Shown here one piece after another: positions 7,156 through 13,125 of a DNA stretch of 13,125 nucleotides. This stretch comes from Herpetosiphonaceae bacterium (GTDB lineage Bacteria > Chloroflexota > Chloroflexia > Chloroflexales > Kallotenuaceae): NCBI GenBank assembly GCA_030147335.1, contig JASKZZ010000160.1:1-13125 (forward strand). The letters are read 5' to 3'. The notes under the pieces were generated by a model. It worked only from the letters and a program-made list of their open reading frames with translations. It did not search any database and was not told the origin of the DNA. The position numbers and the translations under genes were made by a program. Numbering within the stretch: position 1 is the first letter of the stretch; every line of letters begins with the position of its first letter.

Positions 7156-8109
7156 CTAATGCACGGATGGAGCACTGATCTGCTCTTTGTACCATGAAAT
7201 GGTCTGGCGTAACCCTTCATGAAAATCGGTCGAGGCGACAAAGCCAAAGGTTTCGCGCGCGCGAGTGGTGTCTAAACAACGGCGGGGCTGCCCATCCGGT
7301 TTTGTAGTGTCCCACCGAAGCTCACCACGGAACTCCGTCAGCTCCGCTATTAGCGTTACAAGCTCACGGATCGTAATCTCGCGGTGTGCGCCTAGATTAA
7401 CCGGCTCGGATTCATTGTAATGTTCGGATGCTCGAACAATGCCCTGCGCTGCATCCGCAACATATAAAAACTCACGCGATGCACTACCTGTACCCCACAC
7501 GTCAATATATGGCGCTCCAGCCTCAACCGCGTCGACGCACTTCTTGATCAGCGCGGGAATGACATGTGACGACGCAGGGTCGAAGTTGTCGCCGGGGCCA
7601 TACAGGTTGACCGGCAGCAAATAGATGCCATTGAGTCCATATTGTTGTCGGTAGGATTGCAGTTGCACCAGCAGGGCTTTTTTTGCGATTCCGTATGGTG
7701 CGTTTGTTTCTTCTGGATACCCATTCCATAAATCGTCCTCGTGGAACGGAACGGGTGTGTATTTAGGATAAGCGCAGACCGTGCCCAGACAAACGAATTT
7801 TTCGATGTTTGTCTGCCGACCAACTTCAATCATCTGCACGCCCATCATTAAGTTGTCATAAAAGAATTTACCCGGATTTTCGCGGTTTGCACCAATACCA
7901 CCAACACGAGCCGCTAGGTGGATGACAATATCGGGGCTTGCATCGGCGTACAACTGCTGAACAGCGTCCATATGTGTAAGGTCATATTGGCTGCTGCGTG
8001 GCACGAAGACTTGACGACAATCTTGTGCTTGCAATTGTTGTACAACGTAGGAACCAAGAAAACCTGCTCCTCCGGTTACAACAACACGTTTATTTTCCCA
8101 AAAGCTCAT
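7156..8109 (-). CDS. fcl: GDP-L-fucose synthase-like NAD(P)-dependent epimerase/reductase
   Basis: Extended short-chain dehydrogenase of 317 residues, close to bacterial Fcl/WcaG. The Rossmann nucleotide site is TGGAGFLG (12-19). The catalytic residues align with those known for E. coli GDP-fucose synthase: Thr110 (Ser in E. coli), Cys112, Tyr139-x3-Lys143 and His182 in the block NLYGPGDNFDP...SHVIPALI. The enzyme would convert GDP-4-keto-6-deoxy-mannose to GDP-L-fucose. The open frame starts at GTG 8118, but AGGAG (8118-8122) overlaps that codon and sits 8 nt before ATG 8109, so ATG 8109 is chosen. No GDP-mannose 4,6-dehydratase gene is in the window, so the substrate must come from elsewhere. 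It could also serve a related deoxy-sugar. Confidence 0.88.
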   Translation of the reverse strand: MSFWENKRVVVTGGAGFLGSYVVQQLQAQDCRQVFVPRSSQYDLTHMDAVQQLYADASPDIVIHLAARVGGIGANRENPGKFFYDNLMMGVQMIEVGRQTNIEKFVCLGTVCAYPKYTPVPFHEDDLWNGYPEETNAPYGIAKKALLVQLQSYRQQYGLNGIYLLPVNLYGPGDNFDPASSHVIPALIKKCVDAVEAGAPYIDVWGTGSASREFLYVADAAQGIVRASEHYNESEPVNLGAHREITIRELVTLIAELTEFRGELRWDTTKPDGQPRRCLDTTRARETFGFVASTDFHEGLRQTISWYKEQISAPSVH

Positions 8110-8117
8110 ATCGAACA

Positions 8118-8122
8118 CTCCT
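8118..8122 (-). promoter_or_regulatory. Shine-Dalgarno AGGAG deciding the fcl start
   Basis: AGGAG on the minus strand lies 8 nt before ATG 8109 and overlaps the alternative GTG at 8116-8118. That excludes the GTG as the main start. It falls in the 24-nt gap after the leader gene. Confidence 0.75.
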
Positions 8123-8133
8123 ATTTAGCCTTT

Positions 8134-9825
8134 TTACTGCCGGGTAATTTCCAGCCAATCAAGTACGGCGTTGCGATCAATCGTGTCAACGATGGCATCA
8201 TTCAAAAAACGAACGCCAAGCAGGTGAATTCCTGGTTGTAGCGTAACATCAACTTCTAACTCTTCCCAACTTTGATCTTCGCGATTCAGCGTAAACTGTC
8301 CAATCGGCACAAGGTCGTGCTCCAGTTGGATCTGAATCGGCGCTGGATCTGTGTGCTGCGCTCTCAGCTTGATGCGATAGTTACCGCCATCGGCAACCTC
8401 AAGCACCGCTGCCGATCTGCCTACCCAATTCATGATGCCAACATCCGGCCTGTTCGGATTCACCGTGAGCAGCGTGTCGCCAAGACTTAGATTTGTTAGT
8501 GGCTCGGTCTGTAACCAACGCAGCTGTTCTGCTTCAAGGCGAACCTTCTTGTTCAAGGACACAATACCGATCTGGTCGAGTGACTCCTGTTGCGCCAAAG
8601 CTGACGCAATTCCACGCTGGAATCCAGCAGATACTGCATCTGAATTGACAGCTTGAGCACGACGATACCATGTAATCGCGTCGTTGAACGATCCGGCTGC
8701 TAGTGCCTGATCACCACGGGCTACTAGCTGATCCGCCGTTATGTCCGCAGAGTGCAGTGCTTGCATGCCGCGAAGACGAGCCATCACTGCAGGATGTTCT
8801 GCGGCAGTAGGACTGGTAAACGCCACATTGCCCCAAGCAAACCAATCATCAACGGTGTTGCCGGCAGGGCCACCTGTAGTTTTGAGTTCAAGTGTTACTG
8901 TTTGTCCAGACCATGCAGAAAGATCAAGCCAGCCTGGAACCCATCCACGTCTTGCTGTTACCCCGTCAATGCTGTGTTGATAAACTAATGCTGCTGGTTG
9001 CTGCTCAGTAGCTAGCCAAATTTCAAAAGTAACACCGTCTGTTGTCCAACCTCGAACGCCGGGGTCTAATCCCATCAAAAATGTTAGGGCTGCGCTTTCG
9101 ACAGGGATCGAGCGTGTCAGCTTAACTGCCGCCGGTGGATGCATAAACAATACATTGGCCGTTGTTTCTGGCCCGTCTGGAGCAGCGGCATATGCCTGTG
9201 TGTATTGGTCAAGGTCAACATAGCAGGTAGCAGCCTGACCATTACGGCAGTAGACCGTGTCGATGGGTTGATCTGGTGCGTCAATCGGCATTGACGCAAG
9301 GTCTGTCAATATTTCTTCGCGCGGCGTATTTTCGCTGACATGGGCGAGCTGCTCATACATTAGCATCGATTCCCACGCAACCAGTGGATTTTTAGGCGCT
9401 CGCGTACGGGCAAGTTCCAGCTCGTGCGCCGCCGCGCTCCAATCACTTCGGGCAGCATATACCTGACCGGCAAGTCTATATGCCTGAGCGTCGTGAGGCT
9501 GCCAGCGGATAGCTGCCGCGAGATGTCCCAATGCTCGATCTAGTGCCTGCTCATCTTTGGACAACGGCAGGCTATCTACTTGCCGCTGCAAAGGCCAGTG
9601 CATCCCAAGCTCAAGGGCGCGCCGTGCCTGATGGAGGTTATATGCGTGGAGCAATATCGGCGTTGCAAGATACGCGAGCACAACCAAGGCTCCTAGCAGT
9701 ATCAAAGGTAGCGCTCGAACAGACTTGAATACGGCACGTCGTTGGAATAAAGAGGTTGCCTGGGGAATTGACTTTTCACGTGTCGCAAGCTGCGTCATGA
9801 TATCATTTCTAATACGAACCAGCAT
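8134..9825 (-). CDS. Membrane-anchored TPR protein with two beta-sandwich domains
   Basis: First gene of the operon, 563 residues. A basic N-terminus is followed by one hydrophobic helix (about 38-60), so the rest is probably outside the cytoplasmic membrane. Then comes a helical TPR-like region (about 94-145, with A-I-R-W-Q-P-x-D-A-Q-A-Y-R-L-A-G typical of repeats). A beta-rich domain at about 185-337 has C193 and C201 and many Trp/Gly. Next is a single TPR-like helix pair (about 363-398, LVARGDQALAAGSFNDAITW-type), and a second beta-sandwich at about 425-562, ending LDWLEI as in carbohydrate-binding-module-like jelly rolls. No enzyme motif is visible. A role in binding or guiding the exported polysaccharide is inference. 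ATG 9825 and ATG 9798 are both in frame and neither has a strong ribosome site. The operon promoter lies about 80-110 nt upstream. Confidence 0.75.
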   Translation of the reverse strand: MLVRIRNDIMTQLATREKSIPQATSLFQRRAVFKSVRALPLILLGALVVLAYLATPILLHAYNLHQARRALELGMHWPLQRQVDSLPLSKDEQALDRALGHLAAAIRWQPHDAQAYRLAGQVYAARSDWSAAAHELELARTRAPKNPLVAWESMLMYEQLAHVSENTPREEILTDLASMPIDAPDQPIDTVYCRNGQAATCYVDLDQYTQAYAAAPDGPETTANVLFMHPPAAVKLTRSIPVESAALTFLMGLDPGVRGWTTDGVTFEIWLATEQQPAALVYQHSIDGVTARRGWVPGWLDLSAWSGQTVTLELKTTGGPAGNTVDDWFAWGNVAFTSPTAAEHPAVMARLRGMQALHSADITADQLVARGDQALAAGSFNDAITWYRRAQAVNSDAVSAGFQRGIASALAQQESLDQIGIVSLNKKVRLEAEQLRWLQTEPLTNLSLGDTLLTVNPNRPDVGIMNWVGRSAAVLEVADGGNYRIKLRAQHTDPAPIQIQLEHDLVPIGQFTLNREDQSWEELEVDVTLQPGIHLLGVRFLNDAIVDTIDRNAVLDWLEITRQ

Positions 9826-9904
9826 GCTTCACAGCACAGCCGCGTGACAACAATATCGGCGTTCAGTACAAATAGCTTTATTGGCATTTTCTGAGCCACA
9901 CCGG

Positions 9905-9933
9905 AGTATACGGAGCTAGTTGACCACTGTCAA
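9905..9933 (-). promoter_or_regulatory. Sigma70-type promoter of the polysaccharide operon
   Basis: Read on the minus strand, TTGACA (9933-9928) is a perfect -35 box and TATACT (9910-9905) a 5-of-6 -10 box, with the ideal 17-nt spacer. Transcription would start near 9898 and run into the TPR gene at 9825. It is the best promoter match that I found in this intergenic region. Confidence 0.78.
9920..9933. repeat. Inverted repeat TTGAC-N4-GTCAA over the -35 box
   Basis: A 14-bp palindromic site, TTGACCACTGTCAA, with 5-bp arms and a 4-nt centre. It covers the -35 box of the operon promoter exactly, so a dimeric regulator bound here would block or alter RNA polymerase access. The arms are short and part of the symmetry is forced by the -35 consensus, so operator function is inference. 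Confidence 0.4.
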
Positions 9934-10104
9934 GTTGGGCAGCATTACAAAGCGCTGATATTTCACAACGAACTACGTGTTCCGGTCTAGCCAGTTGCTT
10001 TTGGCACACTACATACGTCAATGATCTATCGTCTTTATGTCTTCAGAACTTCGTGAGTTGAGCGAGCAACGTATGCACGATTACGGATTTCCTGGGTCAT
10101 TTGC

Positions 10105-10113
10105 TGGTATCAT
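10105..10113 (+). promoter_or_regulatory. Candidate extended -10 promoter for the small membrane-protein gene
   Basis: TGGTATCAT carries the extended TG-N motif plus TATCAT (5 of 6 matches to TATAAT). No good -35 box lies 16-18 nt upstream, which extended -10 promoters can tolerate. Transcription would begin near 10120, about 66 nt before the chosen ATG. A weak call. Confidence 0.35.
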
Positions 10114-10185
10114 GCTCTTAATCCTAACGCACAATCATGCGTGAAGATGCGTGCCTTCTCGTCAATACATAAGGATATTCAACCA

Positions 10186-10656
10186 ATGAGAGATATAAAC
10201 AATGCGGAGGCTGCGAAGCAACGCCAACAACGACCCACGCAGACGGTAGTTGAACAAAACAGCAGGCCGGTCGGGGTGATGCTGATTGCCGCAATGTTTC
10301 TGATGCTTGCGGTGCTTGCGGTGATCGGCTTGTATTTCATGTTCAGCCAGCCCGGCGGCGTTGCAACGACGTTTGCATCGGAACCACTTAATGCGATTTT
10401 ATTTCCATTATCGCTGCCGGCTTCTGTTGCAGTTGCGATCGGCCTGTTTCAACTTCGTGAGTGGGGTCGTATCCTGGCGTGTGCGTTCCTTATTGTTGCA
10501 ATCATTCGCTTTTTCATTGATGCGCTGCAACAGTATCCAATTGACGCTGCCCTAGCGCTTGGCTTCACCAACACACTGGTTCCAGCGGCGATCTTGATGT
10601 ATCTCTTCCATCCCAGCATTCGGCCAGTTTTTCGCCGTGCGCCGCGTAGGTCTTAA
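10186..10656 (+). CDS. Small four-helix membrane protein, unknown function
   Basis: I do not recognise a named family. From ATG 10186 the protein has 156 residues: a polar, Gln/Arg-rich N-terminus of about 27 residues, then four hydrophobic helices near 30-52, 68-90, 95-113 and 118-141, and a basic tail ending RRAPRRS. The RPVGVM opening of helix 1 and the R-E-W-G-R loop before helix 3 resemble small uncharacterised integral membrane proteins with a 'G-L-x-x-x-R-x-W-G-R' loop. The frame is open back to GTG 10141, but AAGGA lies about 10 nt before ATG 10186 and nothing comparable precedes the GTG. It stands alone, divergent from the polysaccharide operon and convergent with the glutamate synthase gene, so context gives no function. 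Confidence 0.7.
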   Translation: MRDINNAEAAKQRQQRPTQTVVEQNSRPVGVMLIAAMFLMLAVLAVIGLYFMFSQPGGVATTFASEPLNAILFPLSLPASVAVAIGLFQLREWGRILACAFLIVAIIRFFIDALQQYPIDAALALGFTNTLVPAAILMYLFHPSIRPVFRRAPRRS

Positions 10657-10662
10657 TCGGGA

Positions 10663-10694
10663 GAACCTACAGGGAACACAAGCCCCGTAGGTTC
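10663..10694. terminator. Hairpin between convergent genes, probable bidirectional terminator
   Basis: GAACCTAC (10663-10670) and GTAGGTTC (10687-10694) are exact reverse complements. After one mismatch the stem continues with three G-C pairs (GGG 10672-10674 with CCC 10683-10685), leaving an 8-nt loop. It starts 6 nt after the stop of the membrane-protein gene and lies 24 nt beyond the stop of the glutamate synthase gene. There is no T-run on either side, so intrinsic strength is uncertain. Confidence 0.6.
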
Positions 10695-10718
10695 CACCAC
10701 TTCGTATTTCGATGACGA

Positions 10719-13125
10719 CTAAATTCCTGCTACGACCTGGACACGCTCCACAACCTGGCTGATTGGTAATGTCATTGGGCTGGCTACCATCGAGCGGGGT
10801 ACAACATGCCAGAACTGCTGGCATGCTTGCTCCCAGTGGGCTAGGATTTGCTGACCTTGTATTGAGCCAGTCCGTTCCACATGCTGCTCGATCAACATGC
10901 GCAGTTCGTTGATTTGCCACTCCTCGGAAAGCGGCTCGGCTACGACCATGTCTGGGTTGATGCGCGTTGGAAAATCGCCTGCCCGATCAAACACATACGC
11001 GCGTCCGCCTGACATTCCCGCGCCGAAATTGCGGCCTGTTGCGCCCAGCACAACAACCAGGCCTCCCGTCATGTATTCACAGCCGTGATCGCCAACGCCT
11101 TCCACGACTGCAAGCGCCCCGCTGTTACGTACCGCGAACCGTTCGCCAGCTTGACCTGCCGCCCATAACGCTCCACCAGTTGCGCCATACAATACTGTAT
11201 TGCCGATGATCGTGCTGTGCGCTGCATTGTAGCGTGCCCCTTGTGGCGGTCGTACAATGATTTCACCGCCGCCGAGTCCCTTGCCGACATAGTCATTCGC
11301 TTCGCCCTCAAGGTCCAGTCGCATTCCCGTTATTGCGAACGCACCAAAGCTTTGTCCGGCGCTGCCGACAAATGACAACTCGATCATGCCTGGTTGAAGC
11401 TCTAGCTTGCGCTTGGCTATCTCGCCAGCCAGCCCGGCTCCCACCGTTCGGTCAATATTCGTGATCGGGTAAGCACGCTGTACCGCTTCGCCCTGCTCAA
11501 GCGTTGGTACAACATCCTCAAGGATTCGCGCGTTGAGTTCACCCATAGTGTAAGTGAGCTGCTGACGATTCCAACGAGTAAGATCGTCAGGACCGCTAGG
11601 GCTGACCAACAGCGCCGACAAATCGAGTTGATCCGCGCGGTGATGCCCGGTTGTTACTTGATGGAGCAGCTCCGAGCGACCGATGACCTCGTCTAACGAA
11701 CGCGCGCCTAGCTCTGCCAGGATTTCACGCACCTCCTCAGCAAGGTGGCCAAAGAAATGCATCACGTGTTCAGGCGTTCCAGGGAACTTTGCCCGTAGCT
11801 CCGGCTTCTGGGTAGCGATGCCTACGGGACAGGTGTTGTTGTGACAAGCGCGAGCCATTAAACACCCTTCGGCGACAACGGCTGCCGTACCAAATGAAAA
11901 CTCATCTGCGCCTAGTAACGCCGCAACGACAACATCGCGTCCGGTTTGTAGACCGCCATCAACTCGTACTCGCACCCGTTCGCGCAGGCCGTTGAGCAGC
12001 AGTGTTTGTTGTGTTTCGGCCAGCCCCAGCTCCCAAGCCACGCCCGCATTCTTGATCGAGCTGAGTGGCGACGCGCCAGTGCCACCCGAATGGCCGCTAA
12101 TGAGGACAGCGTCAGCACCCGCTTTAACCACGCCGGCTGCAACGGTACCGACACCTGCCTCGCTCACAAGCTTTACCGACACAGCGGCGCTCGGATTGAT
12201 CTGCTTAAGATCGTAGATCAGCTGAGCTAGATCTTCAATTGAATAAATGTCGTGGTGCGGCGGCGGAGAGATCAGCGTTACGCCGGCTGTTGTATGACGA
12301 ATGCTGGCAATATACTCGGTTACTTTGTGACCCGGCAGCTGACCGCCTTCGCCCGGCTTTGAGCCTTGCGCCATCTTGATTTGCAGCTCGGAGGCGCTCA
12401 TCAAGTAGGCTGGTGTCACGCCGAAACGACCGGAAGCAACCTGCTTGATGTCGCTGTTGCGCTCATCCTCGTAGCGCGCCGGATCTTCGCCGCCCTCGCC
12501 ACTGTTTGACATGCCGCCAAGCCGCTTCATGGCAATGGCAAGGGTTTCGTGCGCTTCGGGGCTGGTTGAGCCGATCGACATTGCAGCGGTTGAAAAGCGG
12601 CGAAGGATTGCCGACGCCGGCTCAATGTGTTCAAGCGCAATTGGCGCGATGCCATGTGGCGCAGCGCTCCAACGCAGCAAGTCCCTTGGCGCGGCAGGAG
12701 GTCGTTCCGTCAGCAGTTTGCTGTATTGACGATATGCGTCGTGCCGGCTGCCGGCTGCTGGCTTTAACCCAACTGCTTGATGCAGCGCGCGAACAACGGT
12801 TGGGTTATACGCGTGATACTCGCCGTCCTTTTTGAACTTGTACATGCCGGGAGTGCGCAGCTCAATCGCGTCGTCAAACGCTACCGCGTGCCAAACAGCA
12901 ACATCCGCCGCAACCTCTGCCCAGCCAATGCCACCGATACGGGATGCTGTTCCATTAAACGCCACATCGACCAGCTCCTCGCCGATGCCGAGTGCTTCAA
13001 AAAGCTGTGCCCCGTGGTAGCTATCAAGCGTCGCAATGCCCATCTTCGACAAGATCTTGCGCATGCCCTCATCGAGCGCGGCAATGTAATTTGCTTCTGC
13101 TTGTTCCGGTTCAAGTGGCGTGCGC
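10719..13125 (-). CDS. gltB: Glutamate synthase large (alpha) subunit, C-terminal part
   Basis: The frame runs off the right edge; 801 residues are visible and the N-terminal glutaminase half lies outside. The enzyme makes two glutamates from glutamine and 2-oxoglutarate in nitrogen assimilation, in the cytoplasm. The visible part begins in the central domain (KMGIATLDSYHGAQLFEALG). It then holds the FMN-binding synthase barrel, with MAQGSKPGEGGQLPGHKV, SPPPHHDIYSIEDLAQLI, GHSGGTGASPLSSIKNAG and RVDGGLQTGRD. The 3Fe-4S cluster cysteines are spaced C-x5-C-x4-C (C421, C427, C432 of the visible fragment). The C-terminal GXGXG beta-helix domain starts near fragment residue 570 with YPITNIDRTVGAGLAGEIAK. 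All key residues seen are intact, and the stop is TAG at 10719. Whether NADPH or ferredoxin is the donor cannot be told here; no small subunit is in the window. Confidence 0.96.
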   Translation of the reverse strand, partial: RTPLEPEQAEANYIAALDEGMRKILSKMGIATLDSYHGAQLFEALGIGEELVDVAFNGTASRIGGIGWAEVAADVAVWHAVAFDDAIELRTPGMYKFKKDGEYHAYNPTVVRALHQAVGLKPAAGSRHDAYRQYSKLLTERPPAAPRDLLRWSAAPHGIAPIALEHIEPASAILRRFSTAAMSIGSTSPEAHETLAIAMKRLGGMSNSGEGGEDPARYEDERNSDIKQVASGRFGVTPAYLMSASELQIKMAQGSKPGEGGQLPGHKVTEYIASIRHTTAGVTLISPPPHHDIYSIEDLAQLIYDLKQINPSAAVSVKLVSEAGVGTVAAGVVKAGADAVLISGHSGGTGASPLSSIKNAGVAWELGLAETQQTLLLNGLRERVRVRVDGGLQTGRDVVVAALLGADEFSFGTAAVVAEGCLMARACHNNTCPVGIATQKPELRAKFPGTPEHVMHFFGHLAEEVREILAELGARSLDEVIGRSELLHQVTTGHHRADQLDLSALLVSPSGPDDLTRWNRQQLTYTMGELNARILEDVVPTLEQGEAVQRAYPITNIDRTVGAGLAGEIAKRKLELQPGMIELSFVGSAGQSFGAFAITGMRLDLEGEANDYVGKGLGGGEIIVRPPQGARYNAAHSTIIGNTVLYGATGGALWAAGQAGERFAVRNSGALAVVEGVGDHGCEYMTGGLVVVLGATGRNFGAGMSGGRAYVFDRAGDFPTRINPDMVVAEPLSEEWQINELRMLIEQHVERTGSIQGQQILAHWEQACQQFWHVVPRSMVASPMTLPISQVVERVQVVAGI

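Larger units (their letters stand above)
1607..9825 (-). other. Seven-gene surface polysaccharide operon
   Basis: The seven minus-strand genes are separated by 48 nt or less. Two junctions have no gap or a small overlap (7155/7156 and 3761-3768), and another leaves 2 nt (2644/2647). A promoter lies at 9905-9933 and a strong hairpin follows the last gene. The set of deoxy-sugar enzyme, flippase, three glycosyltransferases and methyltransferase matches a Wzx-dependent polysaccharide pathway. Wzy, Wzz and an initiating sugar-phosphate transferase are absent. Confidence 0.8.
9826..10185. other. Divergent intergenic region
   Basis: These 360 nt between the operon leader gene and the small membrane-protein gene hold no convincing coding frame. 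I see the minus-strand promoter and its inverted repeat (9905-9933), and a direct repeat CGGAG-TATA-CGGAG at 9902-9915 around the -10 box. There is also a weaker plus-strand extended -10 (10105-10113). The rest shows no clear hairpin, riboswitch or small RNA. The operon leader RNA would be about 73 nt if transcription starts near 9898. Confidence 0.6.

Noticed and set aside
8110..8118. GTG start for the epimerase
   Set aside because: The GTG overlaps the AGGAG ribosome site, which is correctly spaced for the ATG at 8109.
9920..9950. Plus-strand promoter from TTGACC (9920-9925)
   Set aside because: The hexamer at the right distance (CATTAC, 9943-9948) is a poor -10 box. The TTGACC is explained by the palindrome around the minus-strand -35 box.
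10141..10185. GTG start for the small membrane protein
   Set aside because: No ribosome site before the GTG; AAGGA before ATG 10186 fits better.
10552..10920. 122-codon minus-strand open frame bridging the convergent junction
   Set aside because: It overlaps the ends of two better genes and the hairpin at 10663-10694, and has no recognisable motif.
12506..12835. 109-codon plus-strand open frame
   Set aside because: Antisense shadow of the glutamate synthase gene, where conserved family residues are continuous.
1..13125. CRISPR array, tRNA, rRNA, insertion sequence or phage gene
   Set aside because: No regularly spaced repeats, no tRNA-like cloverleaf ends, and no transposase or phage motifs were seen on either strand.

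Overview
The window is a bacterial chromosome segment with no RNA genes, insertion sequences or CRISPR arrays that I can see. The mix of genes suggests a Gram-negative or atypical-envelope bacterium with Tat export. It holds a DUF1800/DUF1501 pair, a ferredoxin- or NADPH-type glutamate synthase, and a polysaccharide operon led by an anchored TPR/beta-sandwich protein. The style and the roughly 50% GC fit Chloroflexota (Herpetosiphon-like Chloroflexia is my best guess). This is inference, not proof.

Layout: (1) Bases 1-1494, + strand: the last 39 codons of a DUF1800 protein, then a Tat-exported DUF1501 protein. A perfect 15-bp hairpin (1512-1548) separates this pair from the convergent operon. 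(2) Bases 1607-9825, - strand: seven tightly packed genes. In transcription order these are a membrane-anchored TPR/beta-sandwich protein, a GDP-L-fucose synthase-like epimerase, a Wzx-type flippase, a GT4-like glycosyltransferase, a zinc-ribbon SAM methyltransferase, a second GT4 glycosyltransferase and a GT2 glycosyltransferase. Gene junctions abut or overlap, and two glycosyltransferases appear to start with TTG. (3) Bases 9826-10185: a divergent intergenic region with a near-consensus sigma70 promoter for the operon (TTGACA-17-TATACT), its -35 box lying inside a short inverted repeat. (4) Bases 10186-10656, + strand: a small four-helix membrane protein of unknown function. (5) A hairpin at 10663-10694, then a convergent - strand glutamate synthase large subunit gene (10719 to beyond 13125) whose N-terminal part lies outside the window.

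How the genes fit together: the operon looks like one unit of a Wzx-dependent surface or exopolysaccharide pathway. The epimerase would make a deoxy-sugar nucleotide, three glycosyltransferases would build a repeat unit on a lipid carrier, the methyltransferase would modify a sugar, and the flippase would move the unit across the membrane. The TPR protein probably acts at the outer face in binding, assembly or scaffolding. No polymerase (Wzy), chain-length regulator (Wzz), initiating phosphoglycosyltransferase or GDP-mannose dehydratase is visible, so the pathway must be completed from other loci. Nothing here is clearly a wholly new system. The most unusual items are the TPR/beta-sandwich leader protein, the operator-like repeat on the operon promoter, and the zinc-ribbon methyltransferase.
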